34,073 nucleotides of DNA from Ponticaulis sp. (GTDB taxonomy: Bacteria > Pseudomonadota > Alphaproteobacteria > Caulobacterales > Hyphomonadaceae), in NCBI GenBank assembly GCA_002723155.1, contig PBNO01000002.1, forward strand, positions 194,211 to 228,283. The letters are read 5' to 3'. A program made the translations under genes and the position numbers. Shown here in pieces: positions 32,764-34,073 of this stretch; position 1 is the first letter of the stretch; the number at the start of each line of letters is the position of its first letter. The notes beneath the pieces were generated by a model that was given only the letters and a program-made list of their open reading frames with translations, was not told the DNA's origin and made no database searches.

Positions 32764-33669
32764 TCAGAATGTGTCTTCGTTAAATGTCAGCACGATGTCT
32801 TCATCACGCCAGAATTCGTAATTTTGTTCGCTCATAGGAAACGGTTCACAGTTCCGGATCGCGCGAATGGCGCGGTCAGCTGCCGTCCGGATAAAGCGAT
32901 CTGAGTTCACCGGGCGCGAAGATCCGGTAACACGCGGCGAGCGTGTGATATTACCCTCAGCGTCGAGGCGGAAGGAAACCGTCACATCAAGGTTCTGCCA
33001 ATCCGGCAGGTCAGAAACAGAACGCCAGCACCCCTGATCCTCAATATAGGATACGATGAAGTCGACGACCGTCGCCGTATTGCCCGTCTGCGCACCGGCT
33101 CCGCGCTGGTCTTCCTGATCCTGATCTTCCAGTTCCGTGGTTGAAGCGTTCCGGTTGCGACGTGTCGGCGGCTCCCGCGTCACATCCTGATTGAGCGTTT
33201 CTTCGACCTCATCGATCAAATCACCGAACGGATCATCATTTTCCGGCTCTGGTTCCGGCGCGCGCGTAATCGGCGCTTCAGGCGGGTCTTCGCGAACCGG
33301 TTCAGGCTCTTCTTCCTCAGGCTCTGGCGGCGTCTCTTCTTCAGGCGGCTCTTCCGGAGGTGGAGGCGGAACGTCTTCTATTTCTTCCGGCTCGGGCTGT
33401 GCCTGCGCCGTATCTGCCGGAACAATCGTATCCTCTTCATCTTCGCCTTCCTGGTCGATCAGCTCTTCTTCCTCTTCAGGTTCTGGCTGTGTCTCAGGCT
33501 CGGGGCGACGAACTTCGCGAATATTGGTTTCCTCAGCGATATTCACGATATCAAGCGGCACTTCCACGAATGTTTCCACACCCTCACGCGGCGCCGTGCT
33601 CCAGACGAATAGTCCGGACGCGCCGATCGCAACGTGCACGAGAATGGAAACAGGAAGCGCGTATTTCAT
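32764..33669 (-). CDS. tolA: TolA-like energy transducer with acidic Pro/Glu-rich linker
   Basis: Inner-membrane anchored Tol-Pal component that spans the periplasm and contacts TolB and Pal. 301 residues. N-terminal membrane helix (5-24), a long linker (about 55-185) very rich in Glu and Pro with runs of PPPPPEEPPEEE type, then a C-terminal TonB/TolA-like domain (about 200-301) with Cys214 and Cys274 that could form a disulfide. Classical TolA has a Lys/Ala/Glu helical middle; here it is acidic and proline-rich, more TonB-like. Position between tolR and tolB supports the TolA role. It is 5 nt after tolR. Confidence 0.85.
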   Translation of the reverse strand: MKYALPVSILVHVAIGASGLFVWSTAPREGVETFVEVPLDIVNIAEETNIREVRRPEPETQPEPEEEEELIDQEGEDEEDTIVPADTAQAQPEPEEIEDVPPPPPEEPPEEETPPEPEEEEPEPVREDPPEAPITRAPEPEPENDDPFGDLIDEVEETLNQDVTREPPTRRNRNASTTELEDQDQEDQRGAGAQTGNTATVVDFIVSYIEDQGCWRSVSDLPDWQNLDVTVSFRLDAEGNITRSPRVTGSSRPVNSDRFIRTAADRAIRAIRNCEPFPMSEQNYEFWRDEDIVLTFNEDTF

Positions 33670-33674
33670 ACAGC

Positions 33675-34073
33675 TCAGCCTGCGTTGGAATCTGTCACGA
33701 TGGCCGCGCTGTTAAAGCCGGCCGCCTGAATAGCTGCGAGCACCTGCGCGACAATCTCCAGCGGCACGACACCGTCACCGCGAACATAGACGCGCTGGGA
33801 GTAGCCGGTAGACACAATCGCCGCGAGCCGCGGGCGCAGCTCCTGCATGGAGATTTCCTCTTCCTGCAGATAAATGACGCCCTCTTCTGTGATCGTCAGA
33901 GCCAGCACTTCGCCCTGCGTTTGCGGCAGTGGACGCGCCTGCGCATTCGGCAGAGCGACATCAATACCCGTAACGAGCAGCGGCGCTGTCACCATGAATA
34001 CGATCAGGAGCACCAGCATGACGTCCACAAATGGCGTAACGTTGATCTCGGAATTCAGGCCGCGACGTCGACG
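33675..34073 (-). CDS. tolR: Tol-Pal system protein TolR (partial, N-terminus outside window)
   Basis: ExbD/TolR family component of the proton-driven TolQR motor. The 5' end is beyond base 34073. The visible part begins RRRRGLNSEINVTPFVDVML, the conserved region in front of the membrane helix, with the proton-path Asp in FVDVMLVLLIVFMVT. The helix is followed by the periplasmic domain (LPQTQGEVLALTITEEGVIYLQ and the VYVRGDGVVPLEIV segment) to the C-terminus. The GTG at 34028 is an internal Val codon, not the start. tolQ is expected just upstream, outside the window. Confidence 0.95.
   Translation of the reverse strand, partial: RRRRGLNSEINVTPFVDVMLVLLIVFMVTAPLLVTGIDVALPNAQARPLPQTQGEVLALTITEEGVIYLQEEEISMQELRPRLAAIVSTGYSQRVYVRGDGVVPLEIVAQVLAAIQAAGFNSAAIVTDSNAG

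Noticed and set aside
33191-33715. Ser/Gly-rich plus-strand frame
   Set aside because: It is the complement of the Glu/Pro-rich tolA linker (GAA/CCG codons read backwards as Ser and Gly), not a gene.

Overview
This window is a gene-dense piece of an alphaproteobacterial chromosome. The evidence is an AtpH-AtpA pair of alphaproteobacterial type, a tol-pal cluster running on into tilS and ftsH, a PriA next to XerC, an OAR-type TonB receptor, and moderately high GC with tight operons. Protein style suggests a Caulobacterales/Hyphomonadales-like marine lineage, but that placement is an inference. Most genes lie on the minus strand. No rRNA, tRNA, CRISPR array, prophage or complete IS element was found.

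Layout, left to right. 1-1576: 5' part of the ATP synthase operon (atpH, atpA, cut by the window edge). 1868-3840: an SMP-30/gluconolactonase-type protein convergent with a YcaQ-family DNA glycosylase. 3848-4719: an orphan secreted-protein gene between two REP-pair (REPIN/BIME-like) repeats. 4720-8876: a five-gene methionine-salvage operon read right to left (aminotransferase, mtnB, mtnD, mtnC, mtnA) with three 4-nt ATGA overlaps. 9061-11664: priA with a MarR regulator 12 nt downstream; xerC diverges at 11736. 12676-13696: a membrane protein and a winged-helix regulator behind a promoter framed by two identical-architecture operators. 13761-18633: a Tat-exported lipoprotein aminotransferase, a TauE/SafE permease and a TonB-dependent receptor, all on the minus strand. 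18967-21157: an ANTAR regulator and lipoamide dehydrogenase. 21270-24226: small membrane protein, PhzF-like protein, YdcZ-type transporter, uncharacterised protein, thiD. 24374-25924: a cadherin-like/PQQ-dehydrogenase-like lipoprotein. 26000-26284: a two-TM protein between two near-identical terminators. 26335-34073: ftsH, tilS, cpoB, pal, tolB, tolA and partial tolR, read right to left.

How the genes work together: the right end is the Tol-Pal envelope machine (TolR/TolA energise, TolB/Pal act in the periplasm and outer membrane, CpoB coordinates) plus tRNA modification (TilS) and membrane proteolysis (FtsH). The mtn operon rebuilds methionine from methylthioribose-1-phosphate; the enzymes that make that compound from methylthioadenosine are not in the window. 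The TonB receptor, TauE/SafE permease and lipoprotein aminotransferase could form an envelope-located uptake, conversion and export module, which is the most unusual proposal here and is an inference. The best sequence-only regulatory finding is the pair of ACTTTG-N5-CAAAGT operators; the best structural finding is the pair of GTAG-type REP elements around the orphan gene.
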